A stretch of 64,000 bases of DNA from DTU032 sp964346175. Lineage in GTDB: Bacteria > Bacillota > Clostridia > Saccharofermentanales > DTU023. Location of the stretch: positions 96,889 through 160,888 of the forward strand of contig CAYFTG010000001.1 of the NCBI GenBank assembly GCA_964346175.1, in the 5' to 3' direction. The notes below the pieces were generated by a model. That model was given only the letters and a program-made list of their open reading frames with translations, was not told the origin of the DNA and made no database searches. Position numbers and translations under genes: made by a program. Below are positions 28,240-38,643 of the stretch, piece by piece (the stretch's first letter is position 1; the number at the start of each line of letters is the position of its first letter).

Positions 28240-28728
28240 TTAGCGAGCAAAAAGACGCATAAAAAAGCGAGCTATTTGCCCCCATACGGAATTCCAGTTA
28301 TACACCATGGGTTCTGTGTGGGGGTAATATTTTATCATCCGATAAACGTAGACCCCCAGATAAAGAGCAATGATGCTGACCGCCAGAATATTCCGGACGC
28401 GAGGCGGCAGCGGGTTTTCCCACTCTCTGCCCTGTCTTCTCCAGACGTATTTGATGATTTCGATCCCCACAATGAGCACAAGCATAAGTAGAGATAGAAT
28501 AATCAAAGGATGCATGTGTAAGGCTTCAGCCAGCTTGCCTTGAAAGAGCAAAACGGTGGCTCTGCTGCTGCCGCAACCGGGGCAAGGAAAGCCTATGACA
28601 GAGGAGATGGCGCAACCGCTTCCTAAATACTCCAGGGCGAAAGACAAGAGGAATAGACCCAGTACGAGGGGGAAGACCCAGTTGCGAATCCCGCTTTTTC
28701 TCTTGCTGTCCTGCCATTTGTTCTGCAT
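28240..28728 (-). CDS. DUF2752 membrane protein
   Basis: 162 residues with four likely membrane segments. The family hallmark CPGCGSSRA lies between the first and second segments, followed by the HPL motif (LHMHPLIIL). DUF2752 proteins are of unknown function, often beside zinc-ribbon or DUF4234-like membrane proteins, as here. GGAG lies eight bases before the ATG; a GTG one codon earlier is an alternative start. It sits just after the fdhA terminator. Confidence 0.78.
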   Translation of the reverse strand: MQNKWQDSKRKSGIRNWVFPLVLGLFLLSFALEYLGSGCAISSVIGFPCPGCGSSRATVLLFQGKLAEALHMHPLIILSLLMLVLIVGIEIIKYVWRRQGREWENPLPPRVRNILAVSIIALYLGVYVYRMIKYYPHTEPMVYNWNSVWGQIARFFMRLFAR

Positions 28729-28740
28729 CACGACTGCTCC

Positions 28741-28798
28741 GAAAAGAAAGGGCGCCGGCCCGTCTCCTCTAGTAAACGAAGAAGTGGTGCCGACGCCC
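28741..28798 (-). terminator. Intrinsic terminator of the fdhA operon
   Basis: On the minus strand GGGCGTCGGC pairs with GCCGGCGCCC over ten base pairs (one G-U), with a 29-base loop, and is followed by TTTCTTTTC. It lies 64 bases after the fdhA stop and just before the DUF2752 gene. It may also control read-through into that gene. Confidence 0.7.
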
Positions 28799-28861
28799 GG
28801 ATATCAAGAATAATTATACTAGTTTTTTTAGAAGTGCTCAAGTCACATTTTTGAAACACAA

Positions 28862-31609
28862 CTAATTTTTGACAAGATGATCTAATCTCTCGAAACGAAG
28901 GACTTCATCAGCCAGTTCCGGATCTTTCCATGCGACCTTCTCAATCTTGACAGCGCTGACCTTATACTCACCGGTCAATGTGATCGGATCGTAGGCGGCC
29001 TGTGTCAGTTCGTTAACAGGTGTTTCACGGTAGTGGAAGGTCATGAACATCATGCCGGGCTTTACTTTATCCGTGATCTCGATGCGAGTAACTACACTGC
29101 CGCGACGGCTGGTGACACGAATCAGATCGCCTGCCTCCAGACCGTAAGCTTCCGCATCTACAGGATTAATTTCAGCCTCTTCGTACGGATTGATCGAATC
29201 GAGCAGCTTGGAGTAACGCGTAGTCACGTTGTAATGACCAAGTTTGCGACCAGTGCAGAGCAGGATCGGATAGTCTTTCGAAACCAACTCGGCCGGACCT
29301 TCGAATTCGACTGGGATCATGCGGGCTCTGCCTCCAGGGAAAACACCCTTGTGTAGATATTTGGTACCGGGGTGGTTCTCCGTGGGACAAGGCCACTGCA
29401 GCCCTTTTTTGCCCAGTCGCTCATAAGTCATGCCGCGGTAAGAAGGTGTGCAAGCACGGATTTCTTCAAAGATCTCTTCAGCGTCTTTATACTCGAATCC
29501 GGGTGCACCCATCTTCTGAGCGATTTCACTGATGATCTGCCAGTCGAGTTTGGCCTCACCTGGCGGATTTACTGCTTTGCGCACTCTTTGGACGCGGCGT
29601 TCAGAGGCGGTGAAGGTGCCGTCTTTTTCTGCATAACAAGTGGCAGGCAGGACTACGTCCGCAAATTTCGCCGTTTCAGACATGAAGATTTCCTGAACGA
29701 CGAGGAAGTCCAGTGAAGACATGGCCTTCTTGACGTGATTGGCATCAGGATCTGACAGGACGGGGTCTTCGCCCATGACATACATGGCATGGACTTGGCC
29801 GTCAACAGCGGCATCCATCATTTCGGGGATGCGCATTCCGGTCTTCGGGTTCATCTCAACGCCGTAGAAATCTGAGAAGAATTTGATCGACTTCTCATTT
29901 TCGACCGCCTGATAGCCCGGATAGGTATTGGGTAAAGCTCCCATGTCGCATGCTCCCTGCACGTTATTTTGTCCACGCAGCGGATTGATGCCGGCATTTT
30001 CGTAACCGACATGCCCGGTGACCAGGGCCAAGTTGGCCAAGTTCATAACGTTGGAAGTGCCTGTGGTGTGCTCTGTAATGCCTAGTGTGTAATAAATACC
30101 GGCCTTCGGCGTCTGGGCATAGAGTTTGGCGGCCTCGTAGAGGTCCTCTTCGGATATGCCCGTGATCTCGGACACTACGTCAGGAGTGTAGCGCTCTACT
30201 GTCTCGGCTACATCTTCGAAACCACTTGTACGTTCTTCGATATATTCTTTTGCTTCCCAGCCTTCGCGCAGGATGATATGAATCATGCCGTTGATCAGCG
30301 CAGCGTCGCTGCCTGATTTGAGGGCGAGGTGCAAGTCAGCCATCCGAGCCAATTCTGTCTGGCGCGGATCAACGACTATTAACTTGGTGCCCTTCAAAAC
30401 GGCCTGTTTCATCTTATTGCCGATGATGGGGTGGGCTTCTGTTGTGTTGGAGCCGATCACGAAGATCAGATCGGATCCGAGAATTTCGTTCACGGAGTTT
30501 GACATCGCTCCACTACCTAGCGTGGCTGCAAGACCTGCAACCGTCGGGGCGTGTCAGGTACGTGCGCAGTGGTCAATACTATTAGTACCGATCACCGCAC
30601 GCATGAATTTCTGCAATACGTAGTTGTCTTCGTTTGTACAGCGCGCTGAAGATAGGGCCGCAAGTGAATCCGGACCGTGTTCAGCTTTGACCTCCGCCAT
30701 TCGTTTCGCTGTATAGCTGAGTGCTTCTTCCCAAGATGCAGGCTGCAGCTCGCCGTCCTTGCGAATCAGGGGAGTAGTCAAGCGTTCTTCCGAGCTAATA
30801 AAGTCGGTATGAAAACGACCCTTGACGCATAATTGTGTACCGTTGATGGGAGCGTCTTCACAGGGTGTTACGCCCACAACTTTGTTGTTTTTGACATCTA
30901 CGTTCAAGTCGAAGTTACAGCCGGTGCCGCAGAAGGGGCAGGTTGTGCGGACCTTTTTCAGATCCCAATTTCGATAGCCAACCAGCTGCTTGTTCTGCAG
31001 AGCCCCGGTGGGACACATGGAAATACACTGACCGCACATGCGGCAGATATCCTTATTAATCGGCTGATCAAAAGCAGTTGTGACAGTTGACTCAAAACCA
31101 CGGCCTACAAATTCGTACGTTCCGGTTACCTGAATCTCATCACAAACGCGCACGCATTTGCCACATTTGATGCACTTGTCCTGATCGCGAATCATGATCG
31201 GGTTTTTGTCATCAATGGTAAAATGCGTCTGAGCACCGATGTAGCTGGGTGCTTTCACGCCATATTCGTAGCATAAATCCTGCAAATCGCAGCAACCGAC
31301 TTTGTCGCATGTGAGGCAATCTGTCGGATGGTTACTAATCAGAAGATCCAGCAGATCGCGACGCAAAGTGCGCAGCCTTTCGGTGTTTGTATGTACCACC
31401 ATTCCGTCACGAGCTAGTACGGAACAGGAAGTTTCAATTTTGTTCCTGCCTTCAATCTCCACAATACAAAGCCTGCAACCGGCGAAGATCGACAGACATT
31501 CGTTGTAACAGAGATGGGGGATTTCGATATCGACCAGCTTAGCCGCCTCTAGGAGATTAATTGGTTTCTCCAGAGACAGTGGGCGTCCGTCGATAGTAAT
31601 ATTTATCAT
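28862..31609 (-). CDS. fdhA: Formate dehydrogenase alpha subunit, selenocysteine-containing
   Basis: One 915-residue selenoprotein read through an in-frame UGA (codon 352, bases 30554-30556). N-terminal part: a NuoG-like [2Fe-2S] domain (HLCYNECLSIFAGCRLC), the HxxxC cluster region HPTDCLTCDKVGCCDLQDLC, and two ferredoxin-like [4Fe-4S] motifs (CIKCGKCVRVC, CRMCGQCISMC). Then comes the molybdopterin/tungstopterin domain with its own [4Fe-4S] site (CPFCGTGC). The active-site block reads DHCART-Sec-HAPTVAGLAATLGSGAM, matching Sec-type FdhF/FdhA. It oxidises formate or reduces CO2. The upstream NuoE- and NuoF-like genes suggest an NAD(P)- or ferredoxin-linked cytosolic complex. The ribosome site AGGAGG precedes the ATG. 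Annotation pipelines would split this gene in two at the UGA. Confidence 0.95.
30524..30556 (-). promoter_or_regulatory. SECIS element with Sec UGA codon
   Basis: Eleven bases after the UGA the mRNA folds GGUUGCA-GGUCU-UGCAGCC, a 7-bp stem with a GGUCU apical loop (30524-30542). The E. coli fdhF SECIS has a nearly identical apical stem and loop at the same distance. SelB recognises the loop and delivers Sec-tRNA at the UGA. Confidence 0.9.
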
Positions 31610-31622
31610 TATATAAAGCCTC

Positions 31623-32102
31623 CTACCAAACTTCTGAATAAGCTACGTTCATGTAGATTGATTCCAATCTGGTCTTGTGCGCTTGTTCCATATTTCGCAA
31701 ATTAATAAACATATCGCGCATTTCGTCATTGGTTGTAATTTGATCGGCCAGACCCTGATAGAGAGCCATGGCCTCTTCCTCACGCTTGATAGCGAGGGCA
31801 ATTGCAGCATCAAAGGGCATATCGGTCGACAGATCCGGCTTGTCTTCAATTACTTCTTCAGCCAGACGATAGTCATTCTTCTGAGCTTTGATGGGAGAGG
31901 AGAAAGTTTTTTCCTCCAAGACTTTCTCTAAGAAAGTTCTATGCCCCATTTCTTCTTCAGCCAGTTCAGTAAACAACTCTTTAAGGTTCTGAGTTTTCAC
32001 TTTGGCGGCAGCATCTGTGTAAAAGTCATAGCTAGCTTGCTCTTTTTTAATACTATCTTTGATTGCTTCAAGCATTTCAGGGGTCATACATGTGTTTGAC
32101 AT
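31623..32102 (-). CDS. Ferritin-like (rubrerythrin family) protein in the formate dehydrogenase operon
   Basis: 159 residues, two repeats of the ferritin-like helix pair with ligands in KKEQASYDFY, AEEEMGHRTF, REEEAMALYQ and NMEQAHKTRL. No rubredoxin domain is present. It lies between the NuoF-like and fdhA genes with gaps of about 12 bases on each side, so it is part of the operon. A peroxide-scavenging or iron-supply role protecting the oxygen-sensitive Fe-S/Sec enzyme is an inference. It is distinct from the ferritin-like gene at 14.3 kb. Confidence 0.82.
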   Translation of the reverse strand: MSNTCMTPEMLEAIKDSIKKEQASYDFYTDAAAKVKTQNLKELFTELAEEEMGHRTFLEKVLEEKTFSSPIKAQKNDYRLAEEVIEDKPDLSTDMPFDAAIALAIKREEEAMALYQGLADQITTNDEMRDMFINLRNMEQAHKTRLESIYMNVAYSEVW

Positions 32103-32114
32103 AAGTTTTAACTC

Positions 32115-33707
32115 CTAAGTAATCGTAATACAGTTAACGGGGCAGACGTCATAACAGTTACCGCACTTGATACAGGCGGTCTGATCAATAACGTGCAGTT
32201 CTTTAACCGCGCCACTAATGCAATTGACCGGGCATTCGCGTGCACATCTGGTGCAGCCGATGCACGAATCTCCGATGAAGAAAGTGATCAATTCTTTACA
32301 GTGCAACGCAGGACATTTCTTATCTACTACGTGGGCCTGATATTCGTCAAAAAAGTAATGCATGGTGGAAACCACAGGAGTGGAAGCGGTCTGCCCCAGT
32401 CCGCAAAGACTGGTTGAGGAAATGGTGTCAGCCAACGAGGTGATTCTATCCAGATCCTCTAATTCGGCCTTGCCTTCCGTTATGCGCTCGATCATCTCCA
32501 ACATGCGTTTCGTGCCTTCGCGACAGGGGGTACACTTGCCACAGGATTCGTCTACGGTAAACTCAAGGAAAAAGCGGGCGATATCTACCATGCAATCGGT
32601 GTCATCCATGACGACCATGCCGCCCGAACCCATGATTGAACCGATTTTAGCTAATGAACCGAAATCGACTTTGGTATCAAAGAGATTGGCCGGGATACAG
32701 CCGCCGGAGGGCCCGCCCGTTTGCACGGCTTTGGCTGTGTGACCGTCAGGTAAGCCGCCACCGATGTCGAAAACTATTTCGTTGATGGTCGTTCCCATTG
32801 GAACTTCCACCAGACCGGAATTGACTACTTTACCAACTAAGGCAAATACCTTCGTTCCGGGCGAATCCTCAGTACCGATTGAGGTAAACCACTCGGCCCC
32901 ACGGCGGATAATTCCGGGAACGTTAGCATAAGTTTCAACGTTGTTCACAATGGTCGGTTTGTCCCAGAGACCTCGTACGCTGGTGCGATAAATTTTGGGT
33001 CTGGGCATGCCTCGTTTACCTTCGATTGATTCCATCAGGGCGGTTGCTTCACCGCAGACGAAAGCACCTGAGCCTAAGCGGAGTTCGATGTGGAAAGAAA
33101 AATCGCTACCCAGAATATTGTCGCCGAGCAGGCCGCGCTCCTCAGCTTCCGCAATGGCGTGCTCGAGCATTTCTACAGCTTTCGGGTACTCCGCGCGGAT
33201 ATAGATGAAACCTTGAGATGAACCGACGGCGTAGCCGCCAATGGCCATACCCTCGAGTACCGAGTGCGGATCCCCCTCCATGATGGAACGATCCATATAG
33301 GCTCCGGGGTCGCCCTCGTCAGCATTGCAGATCATGTATTTGATCTCGCTGTCTTCCCGGGCGGCTGTCTCCCATTTGCGACCGGCAGGAAATCCGGCTC
33401 CACCGCGACCTCGCAGGTTGGCAGCTTTCATTTCGTCGATTATGCCTTCAGGGGTATTATCAAAGATTGCTTTTTCCAAGGCCAGATAACCGTCTCTGGC
33501 GATGTACTCGTCTAGACTTTCCGGATCAATAATATTGAAATTTCGCAAGGCGATGCGTGTCTGTTTCTCATAAAATTCACCGGCTAGGACGTATTCGTCG
33601 CCCTTCTTAGTGAGATCGGAGCGCTCGTCCAATCTGGCCGCGAGCTCCGGCTTCAGGCTTTCGCGCAGGAAGTCCAGCTCTTCGCGTGTAATTTTGGTTT
33701 TTATCAT
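32115..33707 (-). CDS. NuoF/HydB-like NADH-binding subunit of formate dehydrogenase
   Basis: 530 residues. It has the NAD(H)-binding glycine-rich block RGRGGAGFPAGRKW (~98), the FMN region YICNADEGDPGAYMDR, the [4Fe-4S] motif ESCGKCTPCREG (~390), and two C-terminal ferredoxin-type clusters (CIGCTRCARECPVNC, CIKCGNCYDVCPVNC). The N-terminal thioredoxin-like [2Fe-2S] domain of longer HydB proteins is absent. Such subunits accept electrons at FMN and can bifurcate between NAD(P) and ferredoxin. Its ATG overlaps the NuoE-like stop by four bases. Confidence 0.9.
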   Translation of the reverse strand: MIKTKITREELDFLRESLKPELAARLDERSDLTKKGDEYVLAGEFYEKQTRIALRNFNIIDPESLDEYIARDGYLALEKAIFDNTPEGIIDEMKAANLRGRGGAGFPAGRKWETAAREDSEIKYMICNADEGDPGAYMDRSIMEGDPHSVLEGMAIGGYAVGSSQGFIYIRAEYPKAVEMLEHAIAEAEERGLLGDNILGSDFSFHIELRLGSGAFVCGEATALMESIEGKRGMPRPKIYRTSVRGLWDKPTIVNNVETYANVPGIIRRGAEWFTSIGTEDSPGTKVFALVGKVVNSGLVEVPMGTTINEIVFDIGGGLPDGHTAKAVQTGGPSGGCIPANLFDTKVDFGSLAKIGSIMGSGGMVVMDDTDCMVDIARFFLEFTVDESCGKCTPCREGTKRMLEMIERITEGKAELEDLDRITSLADTISSTSLCGLGQTASTPVVSTMHYFFDEYQAHVVDKKCPALHCKELITFFIGDSCIGCTRCARECPVNCISGAVKELHVIDQTACIKCGNCYDVCPVNCITIT

Positions 33708-34207
33708 TCATTACCTCCGGCTGAACGTAATTTTTTTAGTAAGGGTTTAATTTGCTTCTTTGTAAAGTGGGGATGTAATTCGCCGTTGACAGAGACAACC
33801 GGTGCCAGTGAGCATTCACCGACACAGCGTGTCTCAACTAAAGAGAAAAGCCCATCGTCTGTTGTACCGCCGGCTTCAATGCCGAGAGCCTCACAGAAGT
33901 CATCCTGCAGCTTCTCTGCACCTTTAACATAGCAGGCTGTCCCCTGACAGACTGAAATGTTGTACTTGCCTAAGGGAACAAAAGTGAACTGGGAGTAAAA
34001 GGTAGCTACTCCGAAAATTTCAGCAATAGGTATATTCAATTCTTTGGCTGTCCATTCCATAACCGGCCTGGGTAAGTAGCCAAATGTGATCTGAGCATCT
34101 TGCAAAATGGGCATTAGCGCGCCTTTGCGTCCCTTCCACTTTGCAACTGTTTCTTGAAAGTGTTCAACGTTAGGCGCTTGCGCTTCCCATGAAAATTCAA
34201 CTGCCAT
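33704..34207 (-). CDS. NuoE/HydC-like thioredoxin-fold [2Fe-2S] subunit
   Basis: 167 residues, full length for the NuoE family. The four cluster ligands are in CQGTACYVKGA (~87) and ETRCVGECSLAP (~129). It is the first gene of the four-gene formate dehydrogenase operon and passes electrons to or from the NuoF-like subunit. AAGGAGAG precedes the ATG. Confidence 0.92.
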   Translation of the reverse strand: MAVEFSWEAQAPNVEHFQETVAKWKGRKGALMPILQDAQITFGYLPRPVMEWTAKELNIPIAEIFGVATFYSQFTFVPLGKYNISVCQGTACYVKGAEKLQDDFCEALGIEAGGTTDDGLFSLVETRCVGECSLAPVVSVNGELHPHFTKKQIKPLLKKLRSAGGNE

Positions 34208-34234
34208 GTATCTCTCCTTAAAATATTACATACA

Positions 34235-34262
34235 TTCTACGATATTATCATAAATCGTAGAA
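34235..34262. promoter_or_regulatory. Inverted repeat upstream of the formate dehydrogenase operon
   Basis: Perfect 9-bp arms TTCTACGAT/ATCGTAGAA separated by ten AT-rich bases, 28 bases upstream of the NuoE-like start. It is placed where an operator would control the operon. It does not match the Rex or Fnr consensus that I know. It could alternatively be a hairpin. Confidence 0.45.
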
Positions 34263-34367
34263 AACCATTGAAGCCGCTGCTCAACTAGCTGTGGAAATCG
34301 TCGTATTCTATAAAAAATATAAAGAAGTTTATCCAATTAGACTGAAAGAAGAATTGATTCAAATTCT

Positions 34368-37300
34368 CTAAAAATTCACACTGCGCTCTGCGTCAAGCAT
34401 CCAGATTAGTTTTTCTTTTACTGTGCGCCCGGTGGCACGTTCAATCGCCTGAGCGTAAAAAGATATCTGCAAGTCGTAGCGCTCCCGCATGAGGGCGTCT
34501 TGCGCCTCGGGCTCCGCCGGTAGACGGTCGGATTTAAAATCAAGCAACACGGCCTGATCGTCGGCCTCGACAAACCAAAGGTCAATCATTCCTTGAACCA
34601 AAGTCAGCTCTTCGGCAGGATATTTGTCGCCGAATTTTGCTGCCGGAACCGCCAAAGTGAAGGGCATTTCTCTGTAGACGCGTCCTGCCTTTTCCGCTGC
34701 CAGCACGCGTTGAGCCAAAGGACTCCTAACGTAATGCAGAATCCGCAAAAACTGCGCTCTGATTGTTGCCTCTGTTCCCTGCGCTAACTGCTGTTTTTTG
34801 ATCATCGTTGCCAGCTGACGCTCAAGCTCTTCCTCTAAGTCGGCCCCTGCGAGATTCACGAAGGATCCTAAGTCAAGGAAACGCAAAAAACTGTGCAGAT
34901 GGGTGCCTCGGGTTGCGGCCGTCTCGTTGGCTCCGTCCTCAAGGCTGCGCAAAGTGAGAGCTATCTCCTCGGGCTGTCCGCCTTTCGCTTTCTCTTTCTG
35001 TACGGTCCAGCTATCGAAAGACAGGACTGCTTCGCGCTCTTCAAGCTGCTCGTTCTCTATGAGTAAGGACTCTCGGTCCGCCGCCCGCTTTAACTCTGTG
35101 ACCGTGAGCTTGGCGGGTGCTTCGGCGGCAGCTTTATTTGCTAGGTCGTCACTTAAGAGAGCAGCCAAGTTCTCTACATCCTTAGTAGCTGAATCACTAG
35201 TAAAAGCAGAGTCACTCAAGAGGAGCATATCTTCATGTACGGCTGCGCCTTTTTCAACGCTGTCAGGCTCAGATGAATAACGTTGCAAGACTTCTGCATA
35301 AGGGATACTTTCCAGTTCAATCTGCGGCAGCTCGCACTGGGCTTTCTCTTGCTCTGCAAATCTCGTTATCTTTTCGGGATATCTCAGCAAGAGAACGGAC
35401 CATATGATGTCAGCATAGGAAGTACATTTTTGTACTAGCTTAGTCGGGAGGAGTAGCTCGCCCGTGTCCCTTTTCTGCAAAGTTCCAAGGCGGATGTTAG
35501 TAGANNNNNNNNNNNNNNNNNNNNNNNNNNNNNNNNNNNNNNNNNNNNNNNNNNNNNNNNNNNNNNNNNNNNNNNNNNNNNNNNNNNNNNNNNNNNNNNN
35601 NNNNCATGCTCAGCTCGCTCATCAAGTAGAGCTCATCTTTGGCTCGAGTCATGCCGACGTAGAGGCGGCGCCATGCTTCAGCCCGTTCCCGCTCTATCTC
35701 GCGTTTCATCTTTTCGCGGTTAGGGAAGTTATCTGCCACGGAGAAACCGTCTGCAGAAATTGAATAACTGCGGATGCCATCGCGTTCGTCCAGCGCAATC
35801 AGATCGTTGTCAACCAGCACTTGACTTTTGTCCAGTCCCAGCAAGATGACATAGGGCCATTCCAGTCCTTTACTTCTGTGATAGGTAAGTACGCGTACTG
35901 CATCCAAATCTGACTGCAATTCTGAATCGTCGGGGAAAATGTCGATCAGGCGTAATTTTTCAAGGCGGCGCAAGAGTTTTTGTATGCTGTCAAAACCTTG
36001 AAAGGAAGAACTGTTCACGAAGTCGAGGAATTGCTGCAGTTCGTTTAAGCGGCGGCGGCTCGTGTTTATGCCTTTTCGGCTGGAGTCGTTTTGCTCCAAG
36101 ACTTTATCAAACTGTGTTTCATGCAAAACTAGGCTGAGCAAATCGCGGTTGTTGCGTTCGCGGGCCAGAAGACGCCAGCGCCTAATCTGCTCCATAGCGT
36201 TCACTATTTTGAGTCGAATTGCTTCATCTGTTGCGTTTTCTAAGCTGCCTAGTTTCTCTATCAGCATTACTCGTTCGTGGAAATAACGCAGTCTCGGCTT
36301 TTTCTCTGAGGGAAGGGCGAGGTCTGCCAAGGGTCTAATACGGATGAATTCTTCGGGTGTCAGCGGATTACCTGAGAGAGCAGATGCTAGGTAGGTGGCT
36401 AAAGGTATGTCTTGGCGAGGATTATCCAGCACGTTCAGTAAAGCCTCGAATTGCCTTACGATCAGGTTCTCAGGATAGATGCCGCCGAAAGTACCTGTGA
36501 CCGGAATGCCCAAGAGCTCCAAACTGTCGCGCAACTGCTTGCACTGCACATTTGTGCAAGCAAGTAGGGCTATGTCCTTCAGTTCCGCGCCCTGATCCTG
36601 CAGACTGTTAATTTTATCTGCTGCTAGAAGAGCTAATCTTTCCATATCGGTGCGTAGATTGAGCGTGAGCCTGCTGAGATGAGCGTCGTCGGAGGCCTCA
36701 GCAGCATTATCTGAGTCCGATGGGTCCTTGCCGTGTGTCAGCAAGAGCCAGCTAACCTTGCCCGGCTCATTGCTTCCAGGTCGGGCGTTAAGCTTGTGGT
36801 CTTGATCGTATTCGATCTCGGCAGCTTCGCGCGTGAGAAAAGAGCCGAAGATTTCGTTGACGAAGTCGATAATTTTGTTCTTGCTACGGAAATTGGTGGA
36901 AAGATTAAGCAGGTAATCCTTTTTTTCGGACGTCGCTGTAGCAGAAAAGACTGTTGCCTTATCTGCTCTTTGCTGAAACAAGTGCGGATTAGCGTAGCGA
37001 AAACGGTAGATACTTTGCTTGACATCTCCGACCATGAAGATGTTGTCTCTCGCTATGGAGGAGATGATCCTGTCCTGGATACTGCTGGTGTCCTGATACT
37101 CGTCAATGTAGATCTCGTCGAAGCGGTTCTGCACCTCATGGCGAATATCTGCTTGTTGTAAAAGCTGAAAACTGCTATGTTCGAAGTCGGAAAACTCAAC
37201 CACATTGCGAGAAAATTTCTCCCGCTGAAACTCTTTGTCGATCGCCAGAACCAACTCGAAAAAGCGCGCCACCGGCCCGACGCTGATCTCTAGATCCTTC

Positions 37301-38493
37301 TGCATTTGCTCTATGCTGACGCAGAAGATCGGTTCCAGGTCCGGGAAATACTGTTCTTGCTTGTCCTTGCTGATCTTGTTGTTGTCATTAATCAGATAAA
37401 AGAGGGGCATGATTTCAGATGACATAAGTTCGACGAAATCGTTGTGCATAGCTGTTCTTTCGCTTTTGCCGCCTACTTTTGCGGGCATGGACACCCCATC
37501 CAGCGCCCCACCGGCTACAACTATGCGATCGAAGTTCTCGCTTGTTGCGTCTGAGATGGAGTCGAGTTCTGTTATTAAATTTTTCGCAACATCCATTAAG
37601 GCAGCCTGACCTTGAATCCTCACGCCCTCACGCGACGCATTTTCCAAGCGCTCGTAATGTGGATGTAGCTGCAACTTGAAGAGCGCGTCCTTCGCCCTTT
37701 TATAAGAAGCAAAGAAAATGCTGAAATAGCGCTCTAAGAGATCAGTGGAGGGAAAACTCTCAGCTTTTTCGGCGAAATCCTCCACTGCCTGACGGACAAG
37801 ATTCCGATAATCCGGGAGGCTGCGCAGCTTATTCAAGATGGCTTTCAGAGCGCTACGCAGCATGTCGTCGTTCAGTCCGGGAGCGTAAGCGTTGCTAAGA
37901 CGTTCGAAATCTTTCAGATATTGGAGAGGATCACGTTCCGGGTGCAAAACATCAATCGTTTCCTGATATTGCTCCGCCCACTCCGGATCGAGCCGGTCTT
38001 GCCGCATAGCATCCAAGAGAGCGTAATGTTGAAAAAGCACCTCATCAAGCACTTCATCTAAGAGGCTGTCGGCGGATTCCTCATCTATGAGAGAATATCC
38101 CGGCTCAAGAAAGGGCTGGTCGTTTTCATCTTTGAACTCCGCCAGGTATTCGCCTAATAGACGATTGCAAAATGAATGGATCGTGGAAATCTGCGTTTGT
38201 GGGAAAACACGTAGCAGTGAGTCGAGATGCTCGCTTTCTGCTGCAGAAGCATCAGTGCGCGCTTTGATCAGCCGAGCTTCAATCTTGTTGCGCATTTGTT
38301 TCGCTGCCAGATCGGTGAAAGTCATGACGAGAACGCGCGAAAGATCGACATCGCCGGCAATGGCACGAGTGATGATGCGCTCTGACAAGACAGTGGTTTT
38401 ACCGGAACCGGCAGCTGCAGATAGCAGCAGGTTAGCTGCTTCAGAAAAATTAATAGCCGCTTCTTGTTCTTTTGTCCAGTTTAGTTTGCTCAT
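34368..38493 (-). CDS. addA: ATP-dependent helicase/nuclease subunit AddA (interrupted by assembly gap)
   Basis: The frame from 38493 encodes a UvrD-like SF1A helicase: Walker A SAAAGSGKTTVLSERI (~31), motif II YIDEYQDTSS, motif VI YVGMTRAKDELYLM. It runs into 100 N at 35604. On the far side the same strand is open from 35504 and encodes the RecB-type nuclease domain: GTHLHSFLRF, QGMIDLWF, AVLLDFKSDRL, YDLQISFYAQAI. Together about 1340 residues are visible, already longer than the usual ~1230, so the gap hides only a small part or spans an insertion. AddA with AddB resects DNA ends up to Chi. It is not adjacent to addB, unlike in most Bacillota. Confidence 0.92.
35505..35604. other. Assembly gap, 100 N
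   Basis: Exactly 100 unresolved bases inside addA. A round length usually marks a scaffold join of unknown size rather than a measured gap. Confidence 0.99.
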
Positions 38494-38643
38494 AGCCCCT
38501 TTTTCTTCATCGCCTTTTCATACTTTATCACACAGTTTATCACTATTATAAATACTTGTTAGAATATAACTGTCTGCTTAATCTATACTTAAATTATCGA
38601 TGCAGCGATATAGATTTCGGATGAAGCTGGAGGGAGTATTAAA

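Noticed and set aside
34267..34371. Plus-strand open stretch of 34 codons with protein-like composition between the formate dehydrogenase operon and addA
   Set aside because: It has no start codon with a ribosome site, is bounded upstream by a stop, and overlaps the addA end. It may be a gene remnant, but this cannot be supported.
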